A stretch of 9,723 nucleotides of DNA from an uncultured Eubacteriales bacterium (GCA_934675045.1 CAKUPI010000053.1:1-9723); one strand, 5' to 3'. Shown: positions 1 to 6,259, numbered from the stretch's first letter. Numbers and translations are program-made. Notes: generated from the letters alone by a model not told the origin.

Positions 1-2
1 AG

Positions 3-197
3 AAGTTCATTCAGAAAGCGCACAAGTATGTCGGCATTGAAGAACTGGACGGCTATGCGCTGCGTGAGCTGGTGTCCGCCATCTATGTGGACGCACCGGA
101 CAAATCCAGCGGGAAGCGGGTACAGCACATCCATATCAAGTATGACGGGCTGGGTTTTATCCCTTTGAATGAGCTGATGAAAAAGGAAACGGAGTGA
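3..197 (+). CDS. C-terminal end of a large serine recombinase (DUF4368 type), cut by the window edge
   Basis: Only the last 64 residues are present; the reading frame is open at the left edge and ends with TGA at 195-197. The tail contains the segments YVDAPDKSSGKRVQHIHIKY and LGFIPLNELMKK, which I recognise from the C-terminal DUF4368 region of clostridial large serine recombinases carried by Tn4451-like and other integrative elements. Proteins of this family cut and rejoin DNA at short attachment sites through an N-terminal catalytic serine, which lies outside the window. The gene points towards spo0A and is followed by a hairpin terminator. Inference: this is one end of an integrated element, and its attachment site probably lies in the following gene-free stretch. 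Its codon use looks less GC-biased than that of the genes downstream. A prophage origin is possible but less likely. The family call rests on remembered sequence, not on a search. Confidence 0.8.
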   Translation, partial: KFIQKAHKYVGIEELDGYALRELVSAIYVDAPDKSSGKRVQHIHIKYDGLGFIPLNELMKKETE

Positions 198-262
198 CTT
201 TCGCCACACCGCACCTTGAAAACGCAAGGTTTTCACCATTTTTTGATTTTACTGTTTTACGC

Positions 263-291
263 TCCCCCGGCAATTGCCGGGGGATATTTTT
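263..291 (+). terminator. Intrinsic terminator after the recombinase gene
   Basis: Two 9-base arms (TCCCCCGGC and its exact complement) flank an AATT loop, and a short T-run follows at 287-291. The 22-bp hairpin part (263-284) is a perfect palindrome. It sits 65 bp past the recombinase stop and would insulate spo0A from transcription coming out of the element. On the opposite strand the hairpin is followed by a run that is only moderately T-rich, so termination in that direction is less certain. Confidence 0.75.
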
Positions 292-420
292 CCACCCGAA
301 ATGACGCAAAATTCCGCGAAAATGCCCCAAAATTCCAACGGCAGGCCGGGCGGCGGAGCAGGCAAAAGCCGGGCGGCGCCTGTCGGCTGCCGGCAGCAAG
401 GGGAGGCCTGCGGGCGGCAA

Positions 421-447
421 TTTACAATAAATGTAATTTATTGTAAA
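421..447. promoter_or_regulatory. Perfect 27-bp AT-rich dyad upstream of spo0A, possible operator
   Basis: The arm TTTACAATAAAT (421-432) is repeated exactly in inverted order as ATTTATTGTAAA (436-447), with a 3-base GTA centre. Twelve perfectly paired positions on each side is far more than expected by chance in a short intergenic stretch. It lies about 40 bp upstream of the candidate spo0A -35 element, a position where a dimeric regulator could act. It has no T-run that would make it a terminator. I do not recognise the motif as a Spo0A box or another well-known operator. It could also belong to the mobile element end. Confidence 0.5.
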
Positions 448-488
448 ATCGGGTCGCACAATAATTTCCATTAATTTCAAGTTTTCTA

Positions 489-517
489 TTGAAATCTGGC
501 AGGAACTGTGGTATTTT
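489..517 (+). promoter_or_regulatory. Candidate vegetative promoter of spo0A
   Basis: TTGAAA (489-494) and TATTTT (512-517) are separated by 17 bp, the standard spacing for a SigA-type promoter, and end 46 bp before the spo0A start codon. The -10 element is a partial match. No convincing SigH-type promoter and no TGTCGAA-like Spo0A box was found nearby. Confidence 0.5.
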
Positions 518-563
518 ATAGTTACAGCGCTGATGAAAAAATTGTTTTATAGGGAGAAGCGTC

Positions 564-1337
564 ATGAAAGATACAGTCAAAGTGGTTCTCGCGTTTGAGA
601 ATGAAGATTACCTGCAGATGATGAAGCTGAATCTTGAGCAGGAGGGTCGGATTGTCGTTGCGGGCACGGCGGGTGACGGTGTGGAGCTGGTGGAAAAAAC
701 GGCTGCGCTTCAGCCGGAGGTCGTGGTGGCCGACGCCACGCTGCCCCGCATGGACGGACTGGCTGCCATTCGCGAAATCACAGCGCGCGCCGATATTCCA
801 AGGCCGTCTTTCATCCTTCTGGCGTCTTTTATGAGCGATCAGATGGCCGCCGAGGCGGGAACGCTGGGTGTGCAGTATTTCATGCTCAAGCCATGCGACA
901 TGCGCGCGCTGGCCGAACGCATTGAACAGCACAACGCATTGGCGCTGAGCTTTTCCAAACCGGCCAAAAAGGTCGACCCCGATCTCGACATTGAAATGCG
1001 CGTGACGAATATCATCCATGAAATCGGCGTTCCGGCGCATATCAAAGGCTATCAGTATCTGCGTGAAGCCATCATTATGACGGTCAACGATATGGAGATC
1101 ATCAACGCCATCACCAAGGTGCTGTATCCCACGGTGGCCAAAAAGTACAAAACGACCAGCTCGCGGGTGGAGCGGGCCATACGCCATGCGATTGAGGTGG
1201 CGTGGGACCGGGGCGATATCGAGGTGCTCAACAACTTTTTCGGATACACCGTTTCAAACGCCAAAGGCAAACCGACCAACTCGGAGTTTATTTCGATGAT
1301 CGCCGACCGCATCCGCCTGCAAATCCGCGTCGGCTGA
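564..1337 (+). CDS. spo0A: Sporulation master regulator Spo0A with atypical receiver domain
   Basis: This encodes a 257-residue response regulator, close to the usual length of Spo0A, which in its phosphorylated form binds DNA and controls entry into sporulation. The start is supported by AGGGAG at 551-556, 7 bp before the ATG. Residues 1-125 are a receiver domain: D57 in VVVADATLP fits the phosphorylated aspartate and K109 in MLKPCD fits the conserved lysine. Residues 142-257 are the Spo0A DNA-binding domain, with the family blocks around [44 protein letters not shown] and [18 protein letters not shown]. Unusual: the acidic pair expected near the N-terminus (DD in typical Spo0A) is F11-E12 here, and the conserved threonine after the fourth strand is replaced (LLASF, A87). 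Phosphorylation may therefore differ from the classical case. spoIVB, the usual upstream neighbour, is not present; a recombinase end is there instead. The gene has its own terminator and is likely monocistronic. Confidence 0.96.
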   Translation: MKDTVKVVLAFENEDYLQMMKLNLEQEGRIVVAGTAGDGVELVEKTAALQPEVVVADATLPRMDGLAAIREITARADIPRPSFILLASFMSDQMAAEAGTLGVQYFMLKPCDMRALAERIEQHNALALSFSKPAKKVDPDLDIEMRVTNIIHEIGVPAHIKGYQYLREAIIMTVNDMEIINAITKVLYPTVAKKYKTTSSRVERAIRHAIEVAWDRGDIEVLNNFFGYTVSNAKGKPTNSEFISMIADRIRLQIRVG

Positions 1338-1350
1338 AGATTTTCCGACC

Positions 1351-1387
1351 ATGCCGCAGAGGGCCAGTCCCTCCGCGGCATTTTTTG
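1351..1387 (+). terminator. Intrinsic terminator of spo0A
   Basis: ATGCCGC (1351-1357) pairs with GCGGCAT at the far side, AGGG pairs with CCCT inside it, and a TTTTTT run follows from 1381. The hairpin begins 13 bp after the spo0A stop codon. Confidence 0.85.
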
Positions 1388-1422
1388 TGCAGGGCAGAAA
1401 GGGGAAGGACATCAATATAGTA

Positions 1423-1443
1423 TATTTTTATGGGCGAAAAATA
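1423..1443. promoter_or_regulatory. Small AT-rich dyad upstream of the oxidoreductase operon promoter
   Basis: TATTTTT (1423-1429) and AAAAATA (1437-1443) form a 7-bp inverted repeat around ATGGGCG, immediately upstream of the candidate promoter. The surroundings are strongly AT-rich, so this may be an operator, an UP-like element or chance. A second TATAAT hexamer at 1445-1450 lacks a good -35 partner. Confidence 0.25.
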
Positions 1444-1454
1444 ATATAATATTG

Positions 1455-1484
1455 TTGCGGAGCGCAGTCCGGCGGTGATATAAT
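1455..1484 (+). promoter_or_regulatory. Candidate promoter of the oxidoreductase operon
   Basis: TTGCGG (1455-1460) is followed after 18 bp by a consensus TATAAT (1479-1484), with a TG one base upstream of the hexamer giving an extended -10. It lies about 50 bp before the start of the first gene of the operon and after the spo0A terminator. Confidence 0.6.
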
Positions 1485-1533
1485 AACAATTGTACGAGAA
1501 CACTCATCATTTTGCATGGAAAGAAGGGCATGC

Positions 1534-2202
1534 ATGGCAAAACGCATCACGATTTTTGCAGGGCATTACGGTTCCGGTAAGACAAATCTGGCGGTCAACT
1601 ACGCTATCTGGCTGCGCAAAACGGGCAAAGAGGTCATTATCTGCGACGTTGACATCGTCAACCCGTATTTCCGCACAAAGGACAGCGAAGAGGTGCTGAA
1701 CAGGCACGGCATCCGCCTGATAGCGTCGCCCTTTGCCAATTCCAATTTGGACATTCCGTCCGTGCCGCCCGAAACCTCCATGGCTTTTGACAATTCCGGG
1801 GTCTATTCGGTGTTCGACGTCGGCGGGGACGACAGCGGCGCTGTGGCGCTGGGGCAGTTTGCCGACAGAATGAAGGCGGAAGAGCATGAAATGCTTCTTG
1901 TCATCAACCGGCACCGCCTGCTGACGGCGCGGCCCGAGGAGGTCGCCGGCTATATGCGCGAAATGGAAGCGGCGTCGCACATGCGCTTTACCGGCATCGC
2001 CAACAATTCCAATCTGGGGCGCGAAACGACCTGCGAGGGCTTTTTGCAGAGCATTCCCTACGCGCAGCGCGTTTCGGAGCTGACGGGGCTGCCCGTCCTG
2101 ATGCATTGCCTGCGCGCCGACCTGGCGGAAAAGCTGACAGAGCCGGTGCCCAATCTGCTGCCGGTAGAGATTTACGGCAAGACCGAATGGAAGATTTATT
2201 GA
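1534..2202 (+). CDS. P-loop ATPase of the MinD/CobQ-like type, role unknown
   Basis: This encodes a 222-residue cytoplasmic protein with a clear P-loop GHYGSGKT (residues 10-17) close to its N-terminus, then CDVDIVNPYFR (37-47) and a Walker B-like stretch VFDVGGDD, as in small SIMIBI-class ATPases related to MinD and cobyrinic acid amide synthases. The ATG at 1534 is preferred because AGAAGGG (1522-1528) is 5 bp upstream and the P-loop then starts at the usual distance; an in-frame ATG at 1516 would add six residues without a good ribosome binding site. It is the first gene of an operon with the 2-oxoacid:ferredoxin oxidoreductase subunits, 43 bp before the ferredoxin gene. Inference: it may help assemble or regulate that iron-sulfur enzyme, but no cluster-binding CxxC pair is visible, so this remains a guess. 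Confidence 0.85.
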   Translation: MAKRITIFAGHYGSGKTNLAVNYAIWLRKTGKEVIICDVDIVNPYFRTKDSEEVLNRHGIRLIASPFANSNLDIPSVPPETSMAFDNSGVYSVFDVGGDDSGAVALGQFADRMKAEEHEMLLVINRHRLLTARPEEVAGYMREMEAASHMRFTGIANNSNLGRETTCEGFLQSIPYAQRVSELTGLPVLMHCLRADLAEKLTEPVPNLLPVEIYGKTEWKIY

Positions 2203-2245
2203 GTGAATATTTTCCCACCAGTTGAGAAAACAGGAGGTAAAAGGT

Positions 2246-2452
2246 ATGGCCAAAGTCACGTTCAACGAAGACAGGTGTAAGGCATGCGGTCTGTGCGTCA
2301 GCACCTGTCCGCAAAAGATTCTGGCGCTGAAAGAGGGCGTGCTCAATAAAAAAGGGTACAGTCCCGCTTACTGCACCGACGAGTCCAAGTGCATCGGGTG
2401 TGCCATGTGCGCCACCATGTGCCCCGACTGCGTCATTGAAGTCTATCGCTGA
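2246..2452 (+). CDS. Ferredoxin-like delta subunit of 2-oxoacid:ferredoxin oxidoreductase
   Basis: This is a 68-residue protein with two CxxCxxCxxxCP motifs, C11-C14-C17-C21 and C49-C52-C55-C59, each expected to bind one [4Fe-4S] cluster. Extra cysteines occur at 43 and 62. It would pass electrons from the catalytic subunits to free ferredoxin. The start is fixed by a strong AGGAGG at 2232-2237, 8 bp before the ATG; an upstream in-frame TTG at 2222 would place this site inside the gene. The alpha subunit gene follows after 13 bp. The delta-alpha-beta-gamma order is the common arrangement for the four-subunit Vor/Kor enzymes of anaerobes. Confidence 0.92.
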   Translation: MAKVTFNEDRCKACGLCVSTCPQKILALKEGVLNKKGYSPAYCTDESKCIGCAMCATMCPDCVIEVYR

Positions 2453-2465
2453 GGGAGGAAAGAAC

Positions 2466-3530
2466 ATGGGTGAGAAATTTTTGATGAAGGGCAACGAAGC
2501 GTTGGGCGAAGCCGCCATTCTGGCCGGCTGCCGCAACTTCTTCGGTTATCCCATTACCCCGCAGACCGAGCTGGCCGCTTACATGGCCAAAAAGCTGCCC
2601 AAGGTGGGCGGCACCTTTTTGCAGGCCGAGAGCGAAGTGGCCGCCATCAATATGGTGTACGGCGCGGCCGCGGCGGGGCAGAGGGTGATGACCTCGAGCT
2701 CCAGCCCCGGCGTCTCCCTCAAGAGCGAAGGCATATCCTATCTGGCCGGCAGCGATCTGCCCGCCCTGATTGTCAACGTACAGCGCGGCGGCCCCGGCCT
2801 CGGCGGCATTCAGCCGGCGCAGTCCGACTATTTCCAGGCCACGCACGGCCCCGGCCACGGCGACTTCCGCCTGCTGGTCTTTGCGCCCAGCACGGTGCAG
2901 GAAGTGGTCGACACCGTGTTCCTCGCCTTTGAAAAGGCCGACGAGTACCGTATGCCCGCCATGATTTTGGCGGACGGCATTCTGGGACAGATGATGGAGC
3001 CGGTTGAGTTCCCCGAAAACGCCCATGTCAGGCAGTTTGACAAGCCGTGGGCGACGACGGGCACGCAGGGCAAGCGCAAAAAGAACATTGTCAACTCGCT
3101 CTTTTTGCAGGCCGATCAGCTCGAGGCCGAAAACCTCAAGCGCTTCGAGCGCTACGAGAAGGTCTGCGAGAACGAGCAGCGGTGGGAAGAGTTTATGCTC
3201 GACGACGCCGAGGTCGTGGTTGTCGCCTATGGCGCGTCGGCCCGTATCGCCAAAAACGCCATTCGCTCCGCCCGCGAAAAGGGCGTCAAGGCCGGCCTGA
3301 TCCGGCCCATCAGCCTGTGGCCGTTCCCGGAGAAGATTCTGCGCAAAGCGGCCGAAAAGGCCAAGGCGTTTGTGTCGGTTGAAATGAGCATGGGCCAGAT
3401 GATCAACGACGTCCGGTTGGCCATCGAGTGCTCGCGCCCCGTCTATCTGTGCAATCGTGTCGGCGGCATGGTCATGACTCCCGACGCGGTTGAGGCTGCT
3501 ATTGTCAAGGCTCAGGGAGGTGCGAAATAA
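2466..3530 (+). CDS. vorB: 2-oxoacid:ferredoxin oxidoreductase alpha subunit, VorB-like
   Basis: This encodes a 354-residue subunit of the enzyme that oxidatively decarboxylates a 2-oxoacid to its acyl-CoA while reducing ferredoxin. The N-terminal half is the pyrimidine-binding domain, with GYPITPQTE, QAESEVAAINMVYGAA, MTSSSSPG and RGGPGLGGIQPAQSDYFQA. The C-terminal half has the transketolase-like domain beginning near residue 250 (VVVVAYGASARIAKNAI) and the stretch IRPISLWPFPE. By eye it is closest to VorB proteins annotated as 3-methyl-2-oxobutanoate (2-ketoisovalerate) dehydrogenase; a 2-oxoglutarate (KorA) specificity cannot be excluded from sequence alone. GAGGGAGGAA lies just before the ATG. 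The stop codon overlaps the next start by one base (TAATG), which fits translational coupling. Confidence 0.93.
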   Translation: MGEKFLMKGNEALGEAAILAGCRNFFGYPITPQTELAAYMAKKLPKVGGTFLQAESEVAAINMVYGAAAAGQRVMTSSSSPGVSLKSEGISYLAGSDLPALIVNVQRGGPGLGGIQPAQSDYFQATHGPGHGDFRLLVFAPSTVQEVVDTVFLAFEKADEYRMPAMILADGILGQMMEPVEFPENAHVRQFDKPWATTGTQGKRKKNIVNSLFLQADQLEAENLKRFERYEKVCENEQRWEEFMLDDAEVVVVAYGASARIAKNAIRSAREKGVKAGLIRPISLWPFPEKILRKAAEKAKAFVSVEMSMGQMINDVRLAIECSRPVYLCNRVGGMVMTPDAVEAAIVKAQGGAK

Positions 3531-4279
3531 TGGAGAAGGTATTTGGAAGACCGGCTGCGCTGTCTGATGTGTCGACGCATTACTGCCCCGGCTGCACACA
3601 CGGCATCATTCACCGCCTTGTCGCCGAGGTCCTTGACGAAATGGGCCTGACCGGCAACACCGTCGGCGTCTGCCCGGTCGGCTGCTCGGTTTTGGCGTAC
3701 AACTATTTTGAATGTGATATGGTCGAGGCCGCGCACGGCCGCGCCCCCGCTGTCGCGACCGGCATCAAGCGCTCGATGGGCGGGGACATCAACGTCTTTA
3801 CTTATCAGGGCGACGGCGACCTTGCCGCCATCGGCACGGCGGAGACGGTGCACATCGCCACCCGCGGCGAAAATATCACCACCATCTTTGTCAACAACGG
3901 CATTTACGGCATGACGGGCGGCCAGATGGCGCCGACCTCGCTGCCCGATATGGTGACCCAGACCACGCCGTACGGCCGCGACGTCAAAACGGCCGGTTAC
4001 CCGGTGCGCATCTGCGAAATGATTTCCACGCTGTCCGGCACGGCGTACGCGGAGCGCGTCGCCGTTGACTGCGTCAAGAATGTCAACGCCGCCAAACGGG
4101 CCATTAAAAAGGCCTTTACCATGCAGCAGGAAAAGCGCGGTTATTCTATCATCGAGGTGCTGTCCACCTGCCCGACCAACTGGGGCATGGCTCCGGTCAA
4201 GGCGCTGGAGTGGCTGCGTGACAACATGATGGCTTATTATCCGCTGGGCGTCTACAAGGACATTACACAGGGGGAATAA
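3530..4279 (+). CDS. 2-oxoacid:ferredoxin oxidoreductase beta subunit, thiamine diphosphate-binding
   Basis: This is a 249-residue protein with the family's N-terminal YCPGCTHG (residues 18-25) and the thiamine diphosphate and Mg-binding signature GDGD (94-97) through VNNGIYGMTGGQM (121-133). It forms the active site together with the alpha subunit. The length fits standalone beta subunits of KorB/Vor type. The ATG overlaps the previous stop by one base, and GGGAGG at 3515-3520 within the end of the alpha gene serves as ribosome binding site. The second cysteine cluster seen in pyruvate-type beta subunits is not obvious. Substrate choice cannot be read from this subunit. Confidence 0.93.
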   Translation: MEKVFGRPAALSDVSTHYCPGCTHGIIHRLVAEVLDEMGLTGNTVGVCPVGCSVLAYNYFECDMVEAAHGRAPAVATGIKRSMGGDINVFTYQGDGDLAAIGTAETVHIATRGENITTIFVNNGIYGMTGGQMAPTSLPDMVTQTTPYGRDVKTAGYPVRICEMISTLSGTAYAERVAVDCVKNVNAAKRAIKKAFTMQQEKRGYSIIEVLSTCPTNWGMAPVKALEWLRDNMMAYYPLGVYKDITQGE

Positions 4280-4283
4280 AAGG

Positions 4284-4814
4284 ATGAATCAGCAAATCAT
4301 TATTGCCGGCTTTGGCGGTCAGGGCGTCCTTTTTACGGGTAAGTTTATGGCGTACGCCGGCCTGTATCAGGGCTTTGAGGTCTCGTGGCTGCCCTCTTAC
4401 GGCCCCGAAATGCGCGGCGGCACGGCCAACTGCAACGTCGTCATCAGCGACCTGCCGATCGGCTCGCCCATTGTTCTCAAGGCGACCTCGCTCATCGCGA
4501 TGAACGGCCCCTCGCTGGAAAAGTTTGAAGGCGCGGTGCTGCCCGGCGGCAAAATCTTCATCGACTCGACGCTGATTTCCGCCAAGGTGGAGCGCGGCGA
4601 CGTCGAAACCTTCTACATCCCGGCCACGCAGATGGCCGGCGAGCACGAGATGAAGGGCCTGTCCAACATGATTATGCTGGGCAAGTTCATCAAGGAAACC
4701 GGCATTTGCGAGAAGGGCCTGATCGAAAAGACCCTGAAGAAGGTCGTGCCGCCCAAAAAGGCAGACCTGATTGAAAAAAATATGCAGGCCATTGAGCTGG
4801 GCTACAACCTGTAA
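4284..4814 (+). CDS. 2-oxoacid:ferredoxin oxidoreductase gamma subunit
   Basis: This encodes a 176-residue protein of the POR gamma family. The diagnostic GFGGQGV is near the N-terminus (residues 9-15), followed by PSYGPEMRGGTANCNV (around 38-53), both strongly conserved in Kor/Vor gamma subunits, which help bind coenzyme A. It completes the four-subunit enzyme and is the last gene of the operon. The ATG is 4 bp after the beta subunit stop, with GGGGGAA at 4270-4276 as the likely ribosome binding site. A strong terminator follows. Confidence 0.93.
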   Translation: MNQQIIIAGFGGQGVLFTGKFMAYAGLYQGFEVSWLPSYGPEMRGGTANCNVVISDLPIGSPIVLKATSLIAMNGPSLEKFEGAVLPGGKIFIDSTLISAKVERGDVETFYIPATQMAGEHEMKGLSNMIMLGKFIKETGICEKGLIEKTLKKVVPPKKADLIEKNMQAIELGYNL

Positions 4815-4828
4815 GCGCATTTTTGCAA

Positions 4829-4865
4829 AGAGAGACAGTTTCGCAGGAAATTGTCTCTCTTTTTT
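4829..4865 (+). terminator. Strong intrinsic terminator of the oxidoreductase operon
   Basis: AGAGAGACAGTTTC (4829-4842) pairs with GAAATTGTCTCTCT (4847-4860) through 14 positions, one of them a G-U pair, around a GCAG loop, and a T-run follows. It begins 14 bp after the gamma subunit stop. Confidence 0.9.
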
Positions 4866-4917
4866 GGTTTTTTTGGCGGCGAGATGACAGCAGACGCAGG
4901 ATTTTTTTCTGTTTGCC

Positions 4918-4946
4918 TTGTTTTTTGCCGATTAAAGGACTATAAT
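4918..4946 (+). promoter_or_regulatory. Candidate promoter of the CarD-ispD-ispF group
   Basis: TTGTTT (4918-4923) and a consensus TATAAT (4941-4946) are separated by 17 bp. The leader to the CarD-like start codon would be about 60 bases. Confidence 0.65.
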
Positions 4947-5013
4947 TAATTTGTCATAGTATTAGCACGAAAAACCGCGGAAATGAAGGGGCGTTGAACG
5001 GAGGGCCTGAGAA

Positions 5014-5493
5014 ATGTATCAAATCGGCGATAAAATAGCACATCCCATGCACGGTGCCGGCGTCATTGAGAGCATCACCGAACAATGCCACAGCGGCAAA
5101 AAGCAGAGGTACTATGTAGTGCGCATGACGGTGGGCACCATGACGGTGATGCTTCCCTGCGACCATTGCGACAGCATCGGGGTGCGCGCCGTTATTGCCG
5201 AAGAGGAGGCCGACGCCCTTCTGCGCCGTCTGCCGGAGCTTTCGGTCGACGAAACACAGAACTGGAACCGCCGGTTCCGTGAAAACATTCTCAAAATCAA
5301 AAGCGGGGATCTGATGCAGGTGGCCGAGGTCGCCAAAAGCCTGGTGCAGCGCGAGGCAAAGCGGGGGCTTTCGACCGGCGAACGCAAGCTGCTCAACACG
5401 GCGCGGCAAATCCTGATTTCGGAGATCATGCTGGTGAAGTCGGCGTCCTACGACGACGCCGTGCATATGGTGGACAGGGGACTCATAAAATAA
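5014..5493 (+). CDS. CarD/CdnL-family RNA polymerase-binding regulator
   Basis: This encodes a 159-residue cytoplasmic protein. The N-terminal segment, about residues 1-60 (YQIGDKIAHPMHGAGVIESI ... YYVVRM ... TVMLPCD), has the Tudor-like fold signature of the CarD/TRCF RNA-polymerase interaction domain. The rest, about 65-159, is helical (LSTGERKLLNTARQILISEI), as in CarD and CdnL proteins, which bind the polymerase beta subunit and stabilise open promoter complexes. Length and architecture match the short clostridial form. GGAGGG at 5000-5005, 8 bp before the ATG, supports the start. ispD follows after about 50 bp containing a weak hairpin, and no separate promoter is obvious, so read-through into ispD-ispF is likely. 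Why the regulator sits with isoprenoid genes is not evident. Confidence 0.88.
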   Translation: MYQIGDKIAHPMHGAGVIESITEQCHSGKKQRYYVVRMTVGTMTVMLPCDHCDSIGVRAVIAEEEADALLRRLPELSVDETQNWNRRFRENILKIKSGDLMQVAEVAKSLVQREAKRGLSTGERKLLNTARQILISEIMLVKSASYDDAVHMVDRGLIK

Positions 5494-5500
5494 TGCAAAG

Positions 5501-5525
5501 GCAAAAGCCCTGCGGGGCTTTTTGC
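5501..5525 (+). terminator. Hairpin with T-run between the CarD-like gene and ispD, possible partial terminator
   Basis: AAAAGCCC (5503-5510) pairs with GGGCTTTT (5515-5522) around a TGCG loop; the stem can extend by GC with one bulged T. It ends only about 20 bases before the ispD start and just upstream of its ribosome binding site. It may cause partial termination, setting a lower level of ispD-ispF relative to the regulator, or protect an RNA end. Confidence 0.55.
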
Positions 5526-5545
5526 TTCTTTGCCGGAGGAATACC

Positions 5546-6259
5546 ATGAGGCGACTGCTGAAAAAGAAAGAGGAAAAGCCCTTTGTTTCGGCCGTTATCG
5601 CGGCGGGCGGAAGCTCGGCCCGCATGGGCGGCGAAAACAAGCTGCTGTGCGAAATAAGCGGGCTGCCGGTGCTGGTGCACACCATGCTGGCCTTTGAAGC
5701 GTGCGCGGCGATAGACGAGATTGTGCTGGTCGCGCGCGGCGACGTGCTGGTGGAGTATTCGCAGCTCTGTCAGGACTTTTCCATCCGCAAGCTGAGCAAG
5801 GTGGTGGCCGGCGGCGCCAATCGGGCCGAAAGCGTTTTCCGCGGGCTGAGCGAGGTGTCGCCGCAGTGCCGCTTTGCCTGCGTGCACGACGCGGCCCGCC
5901 CGCTGGTCACGCCGGACGACATCGAGCGCGTCTGCCGCGAGGCCTTTGCGTGTCACTGCGCGGCCGCCGTCACGGCCATGACCGACACCGTCAAGCTGGT
6001 GCGCGGCGGGCGCATCGAGCGCACCCTTGACCGCGACAGCCTGGTCCGCGCGCAGACGCCGCAATGCGCCGACGCGCAGCTTTTGTGCGCCGCGCTGCAA
6101 AGCGCCCTGCAGGCGGGCGAGGCGGTGACCGACGAGTGCTCTGCGCTGGAGCGCATGGGAATGCGGCCGGCCGCCGTGATGTGTACGGGCGAAAACATAA
6201 AAATCACCACACCGGAGGACCTGGTGTTTGCTGAAGCAATATTGGAGGCAAGAAAATGA
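5546..6259 (+). CDS. ispD: IspD, 2-C-methyl-D-erythritol 4-phosphate cytidylyltransferase
   Basis: This 237-residue enzyme joins CTP and 2-C-methyl-D-erythritol 4-phosphate to form CDP-methylerythritol, the third step of the non-mevalonate isoprenoid pathway. The nucleotide-binding signature [14 protein letters not shown] (residues 19-32) includes R26 and K32, followed by VHDAARP (113-119), [18 protein letters not shown] and [12 protein letters not shown], all in family order. The first 12 residues are a basic, charged extension before the usual start of the domain. The ATG at 5546 has GGAGGA (5535-5540) 5 bp upstream. Its last codons overlap the ispF start by 4 bp (ATGA), suggesting coupled translation of two consecutive-pathway enzymes. 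Confidence 0.95.
   Translation: MRRLLKKKEEKPFVSAVIAAGGSSARMGGENKLLCEISGLPVLVHTMLAFEACAAIDEIVLVARGDVLVEYSQLCQDFSIRKLSKVVAGGANRAESVFRGLSEVSPQCRFACVHDAARPLVTPDDIERVCREAFACHCAAAVTAMTDTVKLVRGGRIERTLDRDSLVRAQTPQCADAQLLCAALQSALQAGEAVTDECSALERMGMRPAAVMCTGENIKITTPEDLVFAEAILEARK

Larger units (their letters stand above)
198..563. other. Gene-free stretch between recombinase and spo0A
   Basis: I see no convincing gene here in either direction. The stretch holds a strong hairpin terminator (263-291), a pair of 9-bp direct repeats CAAAATTCC at 307-315 and 328-336 (21 bp apart), a GC-rich block with an 11-bp repeat GCCGGGCGGCG at 345-355 and 369-379, a perfect AT-rich dyad at 421-447, and the spo0A promoter region. 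The change from mobile-element DNA to resident chromosome should lie somewhere in it, but the exact junction cannot be fixed without the other end of the element or an uninterrupted relative. Confidence 0.6.

Noticed and set aside
421..447. Dyad as intrinsic terminator or known redox or biotin operator
   Set aside because: No T-run follows on either strand, and the arms do not match the Rex, BirA or Spo0A consensus as I know them; the identity is left open.
157..480. Minus-strand frame of 107 codons and two short + strand frames in the gap before spo0A
   Set aside because: They run through the terminator palindrome and the 27-bp dyad, have low-complexity composition and no good ribosome binding site, and resemble no family.
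501..530. Possible SigH-type promoter (AGGAACT) before spo0A
   Set aside because: The -35-like AGGAACT is present, but no GAAT-type -10 follows at the required distance.
2433..3599. Long minus-strand reading frame of 388 codons opposite the alpha subunit gene
   Set aside because: It mirrors the codon pattern of the GC-biased + strand gene, shows no recognisable family, and the + strand frame has unmistakable VorB motifs.
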